From assembly GCF_008704935.1 (NCBI RefSeq), contig NZ_CP023692.1, positions 4,989,001 through 5,053,000 of the forward strand: a stretch of DNA of 64,000 bases. The letters are read 5' to 3'. A model generated the notes under the pieces. That model was not told where the DNA came from, made no database searches, and saw only the letters and a program-made list of their open reading frames with translations. This document shows, in pieces, positions 1-8,180 of this stretch (positions are counted from its first letter, which is position 1; every line of letters begins with the position of its first letter). The DNA is from Streptomyces vinaceus. GTDB lineage: Bacteria > Actinomycetota > Actinomycetes > Streptomycetales > Streptomycetaceae. Both the position numbers and the translations under genes were made by a program.

Positions 1-248
1 GCGAAGGGGGCGGTGAGCCCGTAGAGCGCGAGGTTCACCGATACGGCGAAGCCGATCGTGCCGCGCGACCAGTCGAACTCCTCGTGCAGCGGATCGATGA
101 GCAGTCCGGGCAGGGAGGCGAAGGCGGCGGCGCCGATGATCGTCACGAAGGCGACGGCGGCCACGAACCAGGCGCGGTGGATGCGCCCCGGGGGGTTCGG
201 GGCGGCGGCCGCGGGAGCGGGGGCTGCGTCGGGAGCTGTCTGCGTCAC
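1..248 (-). CDS. MFS transporter, N-terminal part (runs off the window)
   Basis: Only the first 82 codons lie inside the window. The GTG at 248 opens an Ala/Pro-rich cytoplasmic leader of about 22 residues, followed by a hydrophobic helix (WFVAAVAFVTIIGAAAF) and a segment ending FDWSRGTIGFAVSVNLALYG. A helix followed by a D-W-S/R-type motif and a second helix is characteristic of the first two transmembrane segments of major facilitator superfamily carriers, often organic-anion or sugar-acid types. It is divergent from the GlxA-type regulator, with 71 bp between the two start codons, so that regulator may control it. The substrate cannot be read from this fragment. Confidence 0.75.
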   Translation of the reverse strand, partial: MTQTAPDAAPAPAAAAPNPPGRIHRAWFVAAVAFVTIIGAAAFASLPGLLIDPLHEEFDWSRGTIGFAVSVNLALYGLTAPF

Positions 249-319
249 GCCGACAGCTTCCGGCCAGGAGGCCCCCGTACGACAGTGGCCTGACCGACAC
301 CCTTCGATATGATCGGGCC

Positions 320-1312
320 ATGGCACCCCACCGCGTCGTCGTCCTCGCGCTCACCGGGCTGCTGCCCTTCGAGCTCGGCATCCCGCACCGGATCTTCGGC
401 CGCGCCAAGGATCCCGCCGGAGCCCCGCTGTACGAGATCCTCACCTGCGCCCTGGCGCCCGGGCCGGTGCGCACGGACGCCGATTTCGCGGTCCACGTCG
501 AGCACGGCCCCGAGCTGCTGGCCACGGCCGACACGGTGGTGGTGCCCGCCTCCTACGAGCTGGGGCCGGTGTACGAGGAGGGCCGCCTGACCGGCGAACT
601 CGCCGCCGCGCTCGCCCGCGTCCGGCCCGGGACGCGGCTGGTGTCCATCTGCACGGGCGGGTACGTGCTGGCCGCAGCCGGGTTCCTGGACGGCCGGCCC
701 GCCACCACCCACTGGGCGCACGCCGAGCACTTCCAGCGGCTCTTCCCGGCCGTACGGGTGGACGCGGACGTGCTCTACACCGACGACGGGGACGTGCTGA
801 CCTCGGCCGGGGTGGCCGCCGGCATCGACCTGTGCCTGCACATCGTGCGCCGCGACCACGGCGCGGCCGTCGCCAACGACGTGGCCCGGCGGACCGTCGT
901 ACCGCCGCACCGGGACGGCGGGCAGGCCCAGTTCATCGACCGCCCGGTGCCGCAGCCGCAGCTGGCGAGTACGGCGGCGGCCCGCGCGTGGGTGCTGGAC
1001 CGGCTGCACGAGCCGGTGCGGCTGGCGGACCTGGCCCGGCAGGAGGCCATGTCGGTACGGACGTTCACGCGCCGCTTCCGCGAGGAGTCCGGGGTCAGCC
1101 CGGGGGAATGGATCGTCGGGCAGCGGGTGGAGCGGGCCCGGGCGCTGCTGGAGCGGACGGAGCTGCCGATGGAACAGGTGGCGCGGGAGGCGGGGTTCGG
1201 GACGGCGCAGTCGCTGCGCAAGCACGTGCAGGCGGCGCTGGGGGTGAGCCCGACGGCGTACCGGCGCACGTTCCGCGCGGCTGGCGGGCAGGGGGAATCC
1301 GCCATTTCCTGA
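320..1312 (+). CDS. GlxA-family transcriptional regulator (DJ-1/PfpI domain + AraC HTH)
   Basis: The 330-residue protein has a DJ-1/PfpI-like amidase-fold domain at about residues 4-170, with the nucleophile-elbow region reading VSICTGGYVLAAAG. An AraC/XylS double helix-turn-helix follows at about 220-318 (MSVRTFTRRFREESGVSP and FGTAQSLRKHVQAALGVSP). This is the standard architecture of GlxA/FtrA-type regulators, in which the first domain usually senses a ligand rather than acting as an enzyme. The start is the ATG at 320, and the divergent neighbour is a truncated MFS carrier gene. Regulation of that carrier is an inference from the layout. Confidence 0.9.
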   Translation: MAPHRVVVLALTGLLPFELGIPHRIFGRAKDPAGAPLYEILTCALAPGPVRTDADFAVHVEHGPELLATADTVVVPASYELGPVYEEGRLTGELAAALARVRPGTRLVSICTGGYVLAAAGFLDGRPATTHWAHAEHFQRLFPAVRVDADVLYTDDGDVLTSAGVAAGIDLCLHIVRRDHGAAVANDVARRTVVPPHRDGGQAQFIDRPVPQPQLASTAAARAWVLDRLHEPVRLADLARQEAMSVRTFTRRFREESGVSPGEWIVGQRVERARALLERTELPMEQVAREAGFGTAQSLRKHVQAALGVSPTAYRRTFRAAGGQGESAIS

Positions 1313-1404
1313 TGGGCCATCAGTTGGTGCCGGGCCCGCGCCTTGACTTCTCCCGCCGTCCGCTCGTGAATGGCCCCCTGTCGACGCGACCTAGGGGGCG
1401 GGCC

Positions 1405-2736
1405 GTGCGAACACGGGCGGGCAGGAGCAGATGGTCGGCTGCCTTCGGCGTGGCCGCGCTCGCGGCGACGGCCGGGGGAGTGCTGGGCCCGCCCGCGGCC
1501 GCCGAATCCCAGACGCCCTCCGGCCAAGTGGAGTTCCCGACGCGGTGCCTGCCGCCGCGGGAGGCCGGCCTGCCGGCCGCCGAGGGGCCGACCACGGCAC
1601 GGATCACCGTGGACGACCCGGCGCCGAAGGTCGGGGACACGGTCACCGTGACCTACCAGGTGACCCGGACCCCCGCCGTGAACCCGGTTGCCGACGAGCT
1701 CCCGGCCGATGTGCTGACCCCGGCCGGGCGGGTCCTCCTCGGCGGCGCGCAGAGCGGTGAGGTCACCGTCGTGGGGGCGCAGCGCAACGATCCCGTCGGG
1801 GCGGGGGCGGCCCTGCCGGCCGTCACGATGACCGGCACCTTCACCGTCACCGCACCGGGTGCGATCACCCTGGCCCCGGGCGGCTACACGCTGCACACCA
1901 GCCACCTGCTGGACCTGGACACCGGCTGCGCCGTGACCGGGGCGCCGGTGTCCGGACGGATCACCGCGAGCCCCCTGCCCCGGGCGAACCTGCGCTCGCT
2001 CGCGCTCGGCGCCGCGTACGGGAAGCCGGGCGCCGGGGTCGAGGTCACCGGCGCCGGCTTCGCCCCGGGCGCGGCCGTGACGGTGGCCGGCCGGGCGGGC
2101 GCCGCCGAGACGGCGGACCGGGTGGCGGCGAGGGCGGACGGGCGGGGGGAGGTCCGGGCGCACCTCCCGGTCACCGACCGGGCCACGACGGCGGTGGTGG
2201 CGTACGAGGGCCCGGCCTGGTCGGCGCAGGAGGGTTCGGGCCCGGCGGCGTACACGGTGCTCGCCCCGGCGCCCCCGCGGGCGGCCGCCCAGGAGGTGAC
2301 CGCGCTGGTGGTGGATCCCGGCGCCCTGTCGATGACCCAGACGGGCGCCTCCCTCACGCTGGGCGCGCTCCCGTACGGGTCGGGCGGCGCGGCCCCGGGC
2401 CGGATCGGCACGGTCACCGTCAAGGACGCCCGGGGCGGGGTGCGGGGATGGACGCTGACCGGAAAGGTCACGGCCTTCACGGGTGCGGGCGGGGCAGCGG
2501 TCCCGGGCGCATCGCTGAGCTGGACGCCGACCTGCACGGCGGCGCCGGGCAGCGCGGGCCGCTGCGCGGCGGGCAGCGCCGGGCCGGTCGGACCGGAGGG
2601 GGCGGTGCTGGCCTCCGTACCGGACGGCGCCGCGGCGGGCGGCACCTTCACGATCGACGCGGCCGTCACCCTCACGCTGCCCGCGTACACCCCGCCGGGC
2701 GCCTACCGGGCGGTGCTGACCCTGACCCTCTCCTGA
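1405..2736 (+). CDS. Secreted Ala/Gly/Thr-rich beta-sandwich-type protein of unknown function
   Basis: I place the start at the GTG at 1405, behind an AGGGGG ribosome site at 1393-1398. This gives 443 residues beginning with an Arg-rich n-region, a hydrophobic core (FGVAALAATAGGVLG) and an Ala-rich cleavage region near residue 35. The mature part is Thr/Val-rich with many alternating hydrophobic stretches (for example DTVTVTYQVTRTPAV), which suggests successive Ig-like beta-sandwich domains. A C-terminal segment (GWTLTGKVTAFTG, then LSWTPTC) resembles WxL-type surface domains, but this is only a resemblance. There is no cell-wall anchor motif and no catalytic motif I recognise. The gene ends 78 bp before era. 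Confidence 0.75.
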   Translation: MRTRAGRSRWSAAFGVAALAATAGGVLGPPAAAESQTPSGQVEFPTRCLPPREAGLPAAEGPTTARITVDDPAPKVGDTVTVTYQVTRTPAVNPVADELPADVLTPAGRVLLGGAQSGEVTVVGAQRNDPVGAGAALPAVTMTGTFTVTAPGAITLAPGGYTLHTSHLLDLDTGCAVTGAPVSGRITASPLPRANLRSLALGAAYGKPGAGVEVTGAGFAPGAAVTVAGRAGAAETADRVAARADGRGEVRAHLPVTDRATTAVVAYEGPAWSAQEGSGPAAYTVLAPAPPRAAAQEVTALVVDPGALSMTQTGASLTLGALPYGSGGAAPGRIGTVTVKDARGGVRGWTLTGKVTAFTGAGGAAVPGASLSWTPTCTAAPGSAGRCAAGSAGPVGPEGAVLASVPDGAAAGGTFTIDAAVTLTLPAYTPPGAYRAVLTLTLS

Positions 2737-2814
2737 CCCAGTCCGGCCCTCCGTCCGGCCCTCCTCGTGGCGGACTGGTCGGCGCGGGGACCCGCATCGG
2801 GGAGAATGGCCCGT

Positions 2815-3756
2815 ATGAGCGATCGTTCCCCCGAGTCCACCGCCCCGCACCGTGCGGGCTTCGCCTGCTTCGTCGGCCGCCCCAACGCGGGGAAGTCGAC
2901 CCTGACCAACGCACTCGTGGGCACCAAGGTCGCGATCACCTCCAACCGGCCGCAGACCACCCGCCACACCGTCCGCGGCATCGTGCACCGCCCCGACGCC
3001 CAGCTCGTGCTGGTCGACACCCCCGGTCTGCACAAGCCGCGCACGCTCCTCGGCGAGCGGCTGAACGATGTCGTGCGCACCACCTGGGCCGAGGTCGACG
3101 TGATCGGCTTCTGCCTGCCCGCCGACCAGAAGCTGGGCCCCGGCGACAAGTTCATCGCGAAGGAGCTCGCGGGGATCAAGAAGACCCCCAAGATCGCCAT
3201 CGTGACCAAGACCGACCTCGTCGACTCCAAGGCACTGGCCGAGCAGCTCCTCGCGATCCACCAGCTCGGCGCCGAGCTCGGCATCGAGTGGGCCGAGATC
3301 GTCCCCGTCTCGGCGGTCGGCGACACCCAGGTCCAGCTGCTGGCCGACCTGATCGCGCCGCTGCTGCCGGAGAGCCCGCCGCTGTACCCGGAGGGCGACC
3401 TCACCGACGAGCCCGAGATGGTGATGGTCGCGGAGCTGATCCGCGAGGCCGCGCTGGAGGGCGTACGCGACGAGCTCCCGCACTCCATCGCCGTCGTGGT
3501 CGAGGAGATGATCCCCCGGGAGAACCGCCCGGCGGACCGCCCGCTGCTGGACATCCACGCGAACGTCTACATCGAGCGGCCGAGCCAGAAGGGCATCATC
3601 ATCGGCCCGAAGGGCTCCCGGCTGAAGGAGGTCGGGATGAAGTCGCGCAAGCACATCGAGGCGCTGCTCGGCACCCCGGTCTTCCTGGACCTGCACGTTA
3701 AGGTCGCCAAGGACTGGCAGCGCGACCCCAAGCAGCTGCGCAAGCTGGGGTTCTGA
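2815..3756 (+). CDS. era: GTPase Era
   Basis: Era is an essential GTPase that binds the 3' end of 16S rRNA and assists 30S subunit maturation. The 313-residue product has the G1 P-loop GRPNAGKST at residues 21-29, G3 DTPGL, G4 TKTDL and a C-terminal KH domain with IIIGPKGSRLKEVG. The ATG at 2815 is preferred over the in-frame GTG at 2767 because a GGGGAG ribosome site lies about ten bases upstream and the family normally starts just before the P-loop. The gene converges on the methyltransferase gene and shares its strong hairpin terminator. Confidence 0.97.
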   Translation: MSDRSPESTAPHRAGFACFVGRPNAGKSTLTNALVGTKVAITSNRPQTTRHTVRGIVHRPDAQLVLVDTPGLHKPRTLLGERLNDVVRTTWAEVDVIGFCLPADQKLGPGDKFIAKELAGIKKTPKIAIVTKTDLVDSKALAEQLLAIHQLGAELGIEWAEIVPVSAVGDTQVQLLADLIAPLLPESPPLYPEGDLTDEPEMVMVAELIREAALEGVRDELPHSIAVVVEEMIPRENRPADRPLLDIHANVYIERPSQKGIIIGPKGSRLKEVGMKSRKHIEALLGTPVFLDLHVKVAKDWQRDPKQLRKLGF

Positions 3757-3800
3757 GGGACCCGGGGCCCGGTCCGAGCGACAGGGCCCGGCCGCACCTC

Positions 3801-3853
3801 ACGACGACGCACGGCCGCGGCCCCCGAGCGGGGCCGCGGCCGTGCGTCGTCGT
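3801..3853. terminator. Bidirectional hairpin terminator between era and the methyltransferase gene
   Basis: A perfect 24-bp inverted repeat (3801-3824 and 3830-3853) encloses a 5-nt loop, CGAGC. It sits in the 106 bp between two convergent genes, where it can serve both strands. There is no U-tract, as is common in Streptomyces. Confidence 0.85.
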
Positions 3854-3862
3854 GCCGTTCGG

Positions 3863-4534
3863 CTACCCGGGCCGGCGCATCCGCACCACGTTGTCCGTAC
3901 GGTGCCCCGGCGTGCCGTCGGGCATCGCCTGGACCCGCTCGGTCTCCTCGGCGCGCAGCACCTCCCAGCCCGCCGTGACCGGCTCCAGCTGCGCGAGGAC
4001 CTCCTCGGGCGTGGGGAAGTGCGCCTCTTCCCGGTCCTCCTGCCACGGCGCCCATCCCGCGTGGCCGACCACCAGCAGGGTGCCGCCGGGGGCCACGGCC
4101 GCGGCGGCCGCGCGCAGGACGGCGTCCCGGGGGAAGTCGCCGTAGTTGTGCAGGAAGCAGGCCGAGACGAGGTCGAACTCCCCCTGCGGGAAGGACTCCG
4201 TCAGATCGTGCCGGGCGAAGGAGACCCGGTCCGCGACCCCGGCCTCCGCCGCGTGCCCGGCCGCCCGGCCGAGAGCGACCCCGGAGATGTCGGTCCCGGT
4301 GACGGTCCACCCGCGGCGGGCCAGCCAGACGGCGTCCCCGCCCTCGCCGCAGCCGAGGTCCAGGGCCCGTCCCGGGGCGAGGTCGGACACCTCGCTCACC
4401 AGCATGGCGTTGGCCTCGCCGCTCCAGATCCGGTCGCTCTCCGCGTAGCGGCCGTCCCAGAACTCCTCTCCCGCCGGGGGCCCGGATGCGGGGTGCTGCT
4501 GCGTGTGCGCGTGCGAGTGGGCGTGCTCGGTCAT
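3863..4534 (-). CDS. Class I SAM-dependent methyltransferase (TehB/thiopurine-type fold)
   Basis: The 223-residue protein has the SAM-binding motif I ALDLGCGEGGDAVWLA followed by an acidic strand end (VTGTDIS). A later FDLVSACFLHNYG segment corresponds to motif II/III of small class I methyltransferases. The N-terminus is His-rich (HAHSHAHTQQH), which may bind metal or may only be low-complexity sequence. The FWDGRYAESDRIWSGEAN stretch before motif I is seen in many actinobacterial TehB-like proteins. The substrate is not predictable. Confidence 0.85.
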   Translation of the reverse strand: MTEHAHSHAHTQQHPASGPPAGEEFWDGRYAESDRIWSGEANAMLVSEVSDLAPGRALDLGCGEGGDAVWLARRGWTVTGTDISGVALGRAAGHAAEAGVADRVSFARHDLTESFPQGEFDLVSACFLHNYGDFPRDAVLRAAAAAVAPGGTLLVVGHAGWAPWQEDREEAHFPTPEEVLAQLEPVTAGWEVLRAEETERVQAMPDGTPGHRTDNVVRMRRPG

Positions 4535-4628
4535 GGGTTCCTCTTCCCGTACGGGTGCCGGTGCGGCCGATGCTCCGCCCGGCCCGCCCGTACGGGCAAA
4601 CCTTGTTGCCGTTCCGGCAACGCCGCGC

Positions 4629-4898
4629 TCAGGCGCCCTCCTTCAGCAGCCGGGAGATCAGCGTCCGCTGGGCCTCCGACAGGTTCGGCTCCCGGCAGGA
4701 CACGGTGCGGCCGTCGACGGTGATCCGGTACGAGAACCCGTCCCGGATCCGGTCCGACCCCGGGGCGGGCGGGACGGGCCGCAGCGCCAGCCGGGCCAGG
4801 GCCTGCCACTCCTCCTCGTCGGGCCGGCCCGAGGTGTCCACCTCGGCCCGGCGCTCGATGCCCGCGAAGCCGCCCGTCCGCACCACCAGAATCCGCAT
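4629..4898 (-). CDS. Emfourin-type inhibitor of protealysin-like proteases
   Basis: This 89-residue protein starts MRILVVRTGGFAGI and ends in an Arg/Leu-rich helix (RTLISRLLKEG). Both features match the small emfourin family, which inhibits protealysin-type M4 proteases inside the producing cell. It follows the M4 protease gene on the same strand after only 10 bp, the operon arrangement known from Serratia protealysin and emfourin. The family call rests on size, both termini and context; no structure or search was available. It probably keeps the cytoplasmic protease silent until release. Confidence 0.8.
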   Translation of the reverse strand: MRILVVRTGGFAGIERRAEVDTSGRPDEEEWQALARLALRPVPPAPGSDRIRDGFSYRITVDGRTVSCREPNLSEAQRTLISRLLKEGA

Positions 4899-4908
4899 GC
4901 CCTGCGTT

Positions 4909-5997
4909 CTACCCCAGGCCGACGGCCGACCACGCCTTCTGGAGGGCCTGGTGCTCCGCCCCGCCGTCCCCGTACCGGGCCACCGCGGCCGCCACCGACA
5001 GCCGGGCGAAGTCCTTGAAGTCCGCGTCCGAGGCCAGCTCGCCGCCGGTCAGCGTGTCGTACCAGATCCGCCCGGCCCGCTCCCAGGCCTTGCCGCCGAG
5101 CTCCGTCGCCACCAGGTAGAAGGCGTGGTTGGGGATGCCCGAGTTGATGTGCACCCCGCCGTTGTCCTGCGCGGTCTTCACGTAGTCGTCCATCGTCGCC
5201 GGCTGCGGGTCCTTGCCGAGCTCGTCGTCGTCGTACGCCGTGCCCGGCGCCTTCATCGAGCGCAGCGCGACCCCGCTGACGTTCGGGCCGAGCAGTCCGG
5301 CGCCGATCAGCCAGTCCGCGTCCTGGGCCGTCTGGTCCAGCGAGTACTGCTTGATCAGCGAGCCGAAGACGTCCGACATCGACTCGTTCAGCGCGCCCGA
5401 CTGCCCGTGGTAGTCGAGGTTCGCCGTGTACTGGGTGACCCCGTGGGTGAGCTCGTGCCCGATGACGTCGATCGACACGGTGAAGTCGAGGAAGACGTCC
5501 CCGTCCCCGTCGCCGAACACCATCTGCTGCCCGTCCCAGAAGGCGTTGTTGTAGTCCTGCCCGTAGTGCACGCTCGCGTCCAGGGCCAGCCCGGAGTCGT
5601 CGATCGAGTGCCGGCCGAAGCCCTTGAGGAACAGCTCGTACGTGGCGCCGAGCCCCGCGTACGCTCGGTTGACGGTGGCGTCGGCGCCGGCCTCGTCACC
5701 CTCCCCGCGCACCTTCTTCCCGGGCAGCCGGGTGCGGTGCTGGGCGTCGTAGATGGTGCGGCGGGGATCGTCGGAGGCGGGCGTCCCCGCGGCGGGGGCG
5801 ATCCCGCGCAGGGTGGTGACGCTGCGCCGGGTGCGCAGCAGGGCGTCCTGTTCGAGGGTGCGCTGGGCGGCGTCGGCGCGCCGGAGCTGCTCGGACCGGG
5901 CGATCTTGTCGAGCAGGTGGGGCGGGACCACCGTGCAGAAGACGGGGTGGCGAGAAACGTGGGAGGCATCCATCCCGGCAATGTGGCAGTGAGTCAT
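4909..5997 (-). CDS. Protealysin-like M4 family zinc metallopeptidase
   Basis: This is a thermolysin-family protease without a signal peptide, in keeping with the protealysin branch. The N-terminal propeptide carries the PPHLLDKIA segment typical of protealysin precursors. The zinc site HELTHG is at residues 181-186 (H181, E182, H185 counted from the ATG at 5997), and the third ligand Glu is in ALNESMSD (E205). Conserved HINSGIPNHAFY and YDTL segments complete the C-terminal lobe. An in-frame ATG at 6021 would add eight residues, and neither start has a strong ribosome site. The emfourin-type gene follows in the same operon. Confidence 0.9.
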   Translation of the reverse strand: MTHCHIAGMDASHVSRHPVFCTVVPPHLLDKIARSEQLRRADAAQRTLEQDALLRTRRSVTTLRGIAPAAGTPASDDPRRTIYDAQHRTRLPGKKVRGEGDEAGADATVNRAYAGLGATYELFLKGFGRHSIDDSGLALDASVHYGQDYNNAFWDGQQMVFGDGDGDVFLDFTVSIDVIGHELTHGVTQYTANLDYHGQSGALNESMSDVFGSLIKQYSLDQTAQDADWLIGAGLLGPNVSGVALRSMKAPGTAYDDDELGKDPQPATMDDYVKTAQDNGGVHINSGIPNHAFYLVATELGGKAWERAGRIWYDTLTGGELASDADFKDFARLSVAAAVARYGDGGAEHQALQKAWSAVGLG

Positions 5998-6186
5998 GAG
6001 GCTGTCACTACCCGCAACCATGATTCATTCGGTTGTCTGAAAGTGGTCACACCGCGTTGACGGATCGACCGGACCTGTATCGATGAAAGCGATATGGCTC
6101 ACATTAGGTACAAATCGGACAGGGCGGTCCCGCATACTGAAACAGGTCCTCGCGTTACGGCGCGGCTCGGTTAGGCTCGGCCCATC

Positions 6187-6234
6187 ATGCGTTTCGGGCT
6201 GCTTCTCCTTAGCTGCCGCGGCGAGGGTCTGTAG
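6187..6234 (+). CDS. leuA leader peptide with four consecutive Leu codons
   Basis: A 15-codon reading frame, MRFGLLLLSCRGEGL, lies 103 bp before leuA. Four adjacent leucine codons (CTG CTT CTC CTT) at 6199-6210 make ribosome progress sensitive to leucyl-tRNA supply. The end of the peptide overlaps the first arm of a stable hairpin, and a competing pairing lies further on. This is the layout of a transcription or translation attenuator of the kind described comparatively for actinobacterial leuA genes. No ribosome site stands out, so the transcript may be nearly leaderless. Confidence 0.85.
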   Translation: MRFGLLLLSCRGEGL

Positions 6235-6295
6235 TCGTAGGCCGACCCCCTCCCCGCGGAGTTTGGTGTTGCGGTTTTTACGACCGCCGTCGGCC
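6216..6295 (+). promoter_or_regulatory. leuA: Leucine attenuator: two mutually exclusive RNA pairings before leuA
   Basis: Pairing 1 joins 6216-6227 (CCGCGGCGAGGG) with 6248-6259 (CCCTCCCCGCGG): 12 bp with one mismatch. Pairing 2 joins 6240-6246 (GGCCGAC) with 6289-6295 (GTCGGCC). The second pairing encloses an arm of the first, so the two form a pseudoknot or compete. A ribosome stalled on the Leu codons at 6199-6210 would stop about five bases before the first arm and could change which pairing forms. The sequence shows the pairings; the regulatory outcome is inferred. Confidence 0.75.
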
Positions 6296-6337
6296 GTTCC
6301 AGCGAACTACACGCGGACACGCGAGGAGCCCAACGCC

Positions 6338-8101
6338 ATGAGCCAGCAGCCTTTTGTCGGTCGCCCCACGCCCATCACCAACGCGACCCACACCCAGAAG
6401 ACCTCCGGGATGCCGATCCACAAGTACGGCCGGTACGAGCAGGTCGACATCGCGGACCGCACCTGGCCCGACGCCCGCGTCACCAAGGCCCCCCGCTGGC
6501 TCTCCACCGACCTGCGCGACGGCAACCAGTCGCTGATCGACCCGATGACCCCCGCCCGCAAGCGCGAGATGTTCGACCTGCTGGTGCGCATGGGCTACAA
6601 GGAGATCGAGGTCGGCTTCCCCTCCTCCGGCGAGACCGACTTCGCCTTCGTACGCTCCATCATCGAAGAGGGCGCGATCCCGGACGACGTCACCATCTCC
6701 GTGCTGACCCAGGCCCGCGAGGACCTGATCGAGCGGACCGTGGAGTCGCTGGTCGGCGCCAAGCGCGCCACCGTGCACCTGTACAACGCCACCGCCCCGA
6801 CCTTCCGCCGGGTCGTCTTCCGCGGCTCCAAGGAGCAGATCAAGCAGATCGCCGTAGACGGCACCCGCCTGGTCATGGAGTACGCCGAGAAGCTGCTGGG
6901 CCCGGAGACCACCTTCGGCTACCAGTACAGCCCGGAGATCTTCACCGACACCGAGCTGGACTTCGCCCTGGAGGTCTGCGAGGCCGTCTGTGACGTCTGG
7001 CAGCCGTCCGAGGGCCGCGAGATCATCCTGAACCTGCCCGCCACCGTGGAGCGTTCGACGCCGTCCACGCACGCGGACCGCTTCGAGTGGATGGCCCGCA
7101 ACCTGACCCGCCGCGAGCACATCTGCATCTCCGTACACCCCCACAACGACCGCGGCACCGCCGTCGCCGCCGCCGAGCTGGCGCTGATGGCCGGCGCCGA
7201 CCGCATCGAGGGCTGCCTGTTCGGGCAGGGCGAGCGCACCGGCAACGTCGACCTGATCACGCTGGGCATGAACCTGTTCTCGCAGGGCATCGACCCGCAG
7301 ATCGACTTCTCGCAGATCGACGAGATCCGTCGCACCAGCGAGTACTGCAACCAGATGGAGGTCCACCCGCGCCACCCCTACGCGGGCGACCTGGTCTACA
7401 CCGCCTTCTCCGGCTCCCACCAGGACGCCATCAAGAAGGGCTTCGACGCCATGGAGGCCGACGCGGCCGCCCAGGGCAAGACGGTCGACGACATCGAGTG
7501 GGCGGTCCCGTACCTGCCGATCGACCCGAAGGACGTCGGCCGCTCCTACGAGGCCGTCATCCGGGTCAACTCGCAGTCCGGCAAGGGCGGTATCGCGTAC
7601 GTCCTGAAGAACGACCACAAGCTGGACCTGCCGCGCCGCATGCAGATCGAGTTCTCGCGGATCATCCAGGCCAAGACCGACGCCGAGGGCGGCGAGGTCA
7701 CGCCGAAGGCGATCTGGGACGTGTTCGCGGACGAGTACCTGCCCAACCCCGAGAACCCGTGGGGACGCATCCAGCTGCGCTCCGGCTCGACGGCCACCGA
7801 CAAGGACGGCACGGACACGCTGACCGTCGAGGCGGTCGTGGACGGCGTGGAGACGGTCCTGAACGGCACCGGCAACGGTCCGATCTCGGCCTTCTTCGAC
7901 GCGCTGGCCGGCATCGGCGTCGACGCCCGCCTGCTGGACTACACCGAGCACACGATGAGCGAGGGCGCCTCCGCCGTCGCCGCCTCGTACATCGAGTGCG
8001 CGATCGACGGCCGCGTCCTGTGGGGCATCGGCATCGACGCCAACACCACCCGCGCCTCCCTGAAGGCGGTCATCTCCGCCGTCAACCGCGCGGGCCGCTG
8101 A
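6338..8101 (+). CDS. leuA: 2-isopropylmalate synthase
   Basis: The enzyme condenses 2-ketoisovalerate with acetyl-CoA, the first committed step of leucine synthesis. The 587-residue protein has the HMGL/DRE-TIM barrel with STDLRDGNQSLIDPM (metal-binding Asp and catalytic Arg), the HPHNDRGTAVAAAE metal-binding His pair and GCLFGQGERTGNVD. A C-terminal LeuA allosteric domain ends in CAIDGRVLWGIGID. The ATG at 6338 follows a GCGAGGAG ribosome site. Expression is likely controlled by the leader peptide and attenuator just upstream, and a hairpin terminator follows at 8130. Confidence 0.97.
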   Translation: MSQQPFVGRPTPITNATHTQKTSGMPIHKYGRYEQVDIADRTWPDARVTKAPRWLSTDLRDGNQSLIDPMTPARKREMFDLLVRMGYKEIEVGFPSSGETDFAFVRSIIEEGAIPDDVTISVLTQAREDLIERTVESLVGAKRATVHLYNATAPTFRRVVFRGSKEQIKQIAVDGTRLVMEYAEKLLGPETTFGYQYSPEIFTDTELDFALEVCEAVCDVWQPSEGREIILNLPATVERSTPSTHADRFEWMARNLTRREHICISVHPHNDRGTAVAAAELALMAGADRIEGCLFGQGERTGNVDLITLGMNLFSQGIDPQIDFSQIDEIRRTSEYCNQMEVHPRHPYAGDLVYTAFSGSHQDAIKKGFDAMEADAAAQGKTVDDIEWAVPYLPIDPKDVGRSYEAVIRVNSQSGKGGIAYVLKNDHKLDLPRRMQIEFSRIIQAKTDAEGGEVTPKAIWDVFADEYLPNPENPWGRIQLRSGSTATDKDGTDTLTVEAVVDGVETVLNGTGNGPISAFFDALAGIGVDARLLDYTEHTMSEGASAVAASYIECAIDGRVLWGIGIDANTTRASLKAVISAVNRAGR

Positions 8102-8129
8102 TCCCTCGTACGAGAGCCCTGTACGCGCA

Positions 8130-8163
8130 GAGCCCCGTCCCTCCCTCCGGAGGGGCGGGGCTC
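8130..8163 (+). terminator. leuA terminator
   Basis: A 13-bp hairpin pairs 8130-8142 (GAGCCCCGTCCCT) with 8151-8163, using one G-U pair, and has an 8-nt loop. It begins 28 bp after the leuA stop. Confidence 0.8.
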
Positions 8164-8180
8164 CGTCGTTCCCGCGCGCA

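Noticed and set aside
775..3696. 973-codon minus-strand frame across the secreted-protein and era genes
   Set aside because: Low-complexity Arg/Gly/Ala composition and complete overlap with well-supported genes on the other strand.
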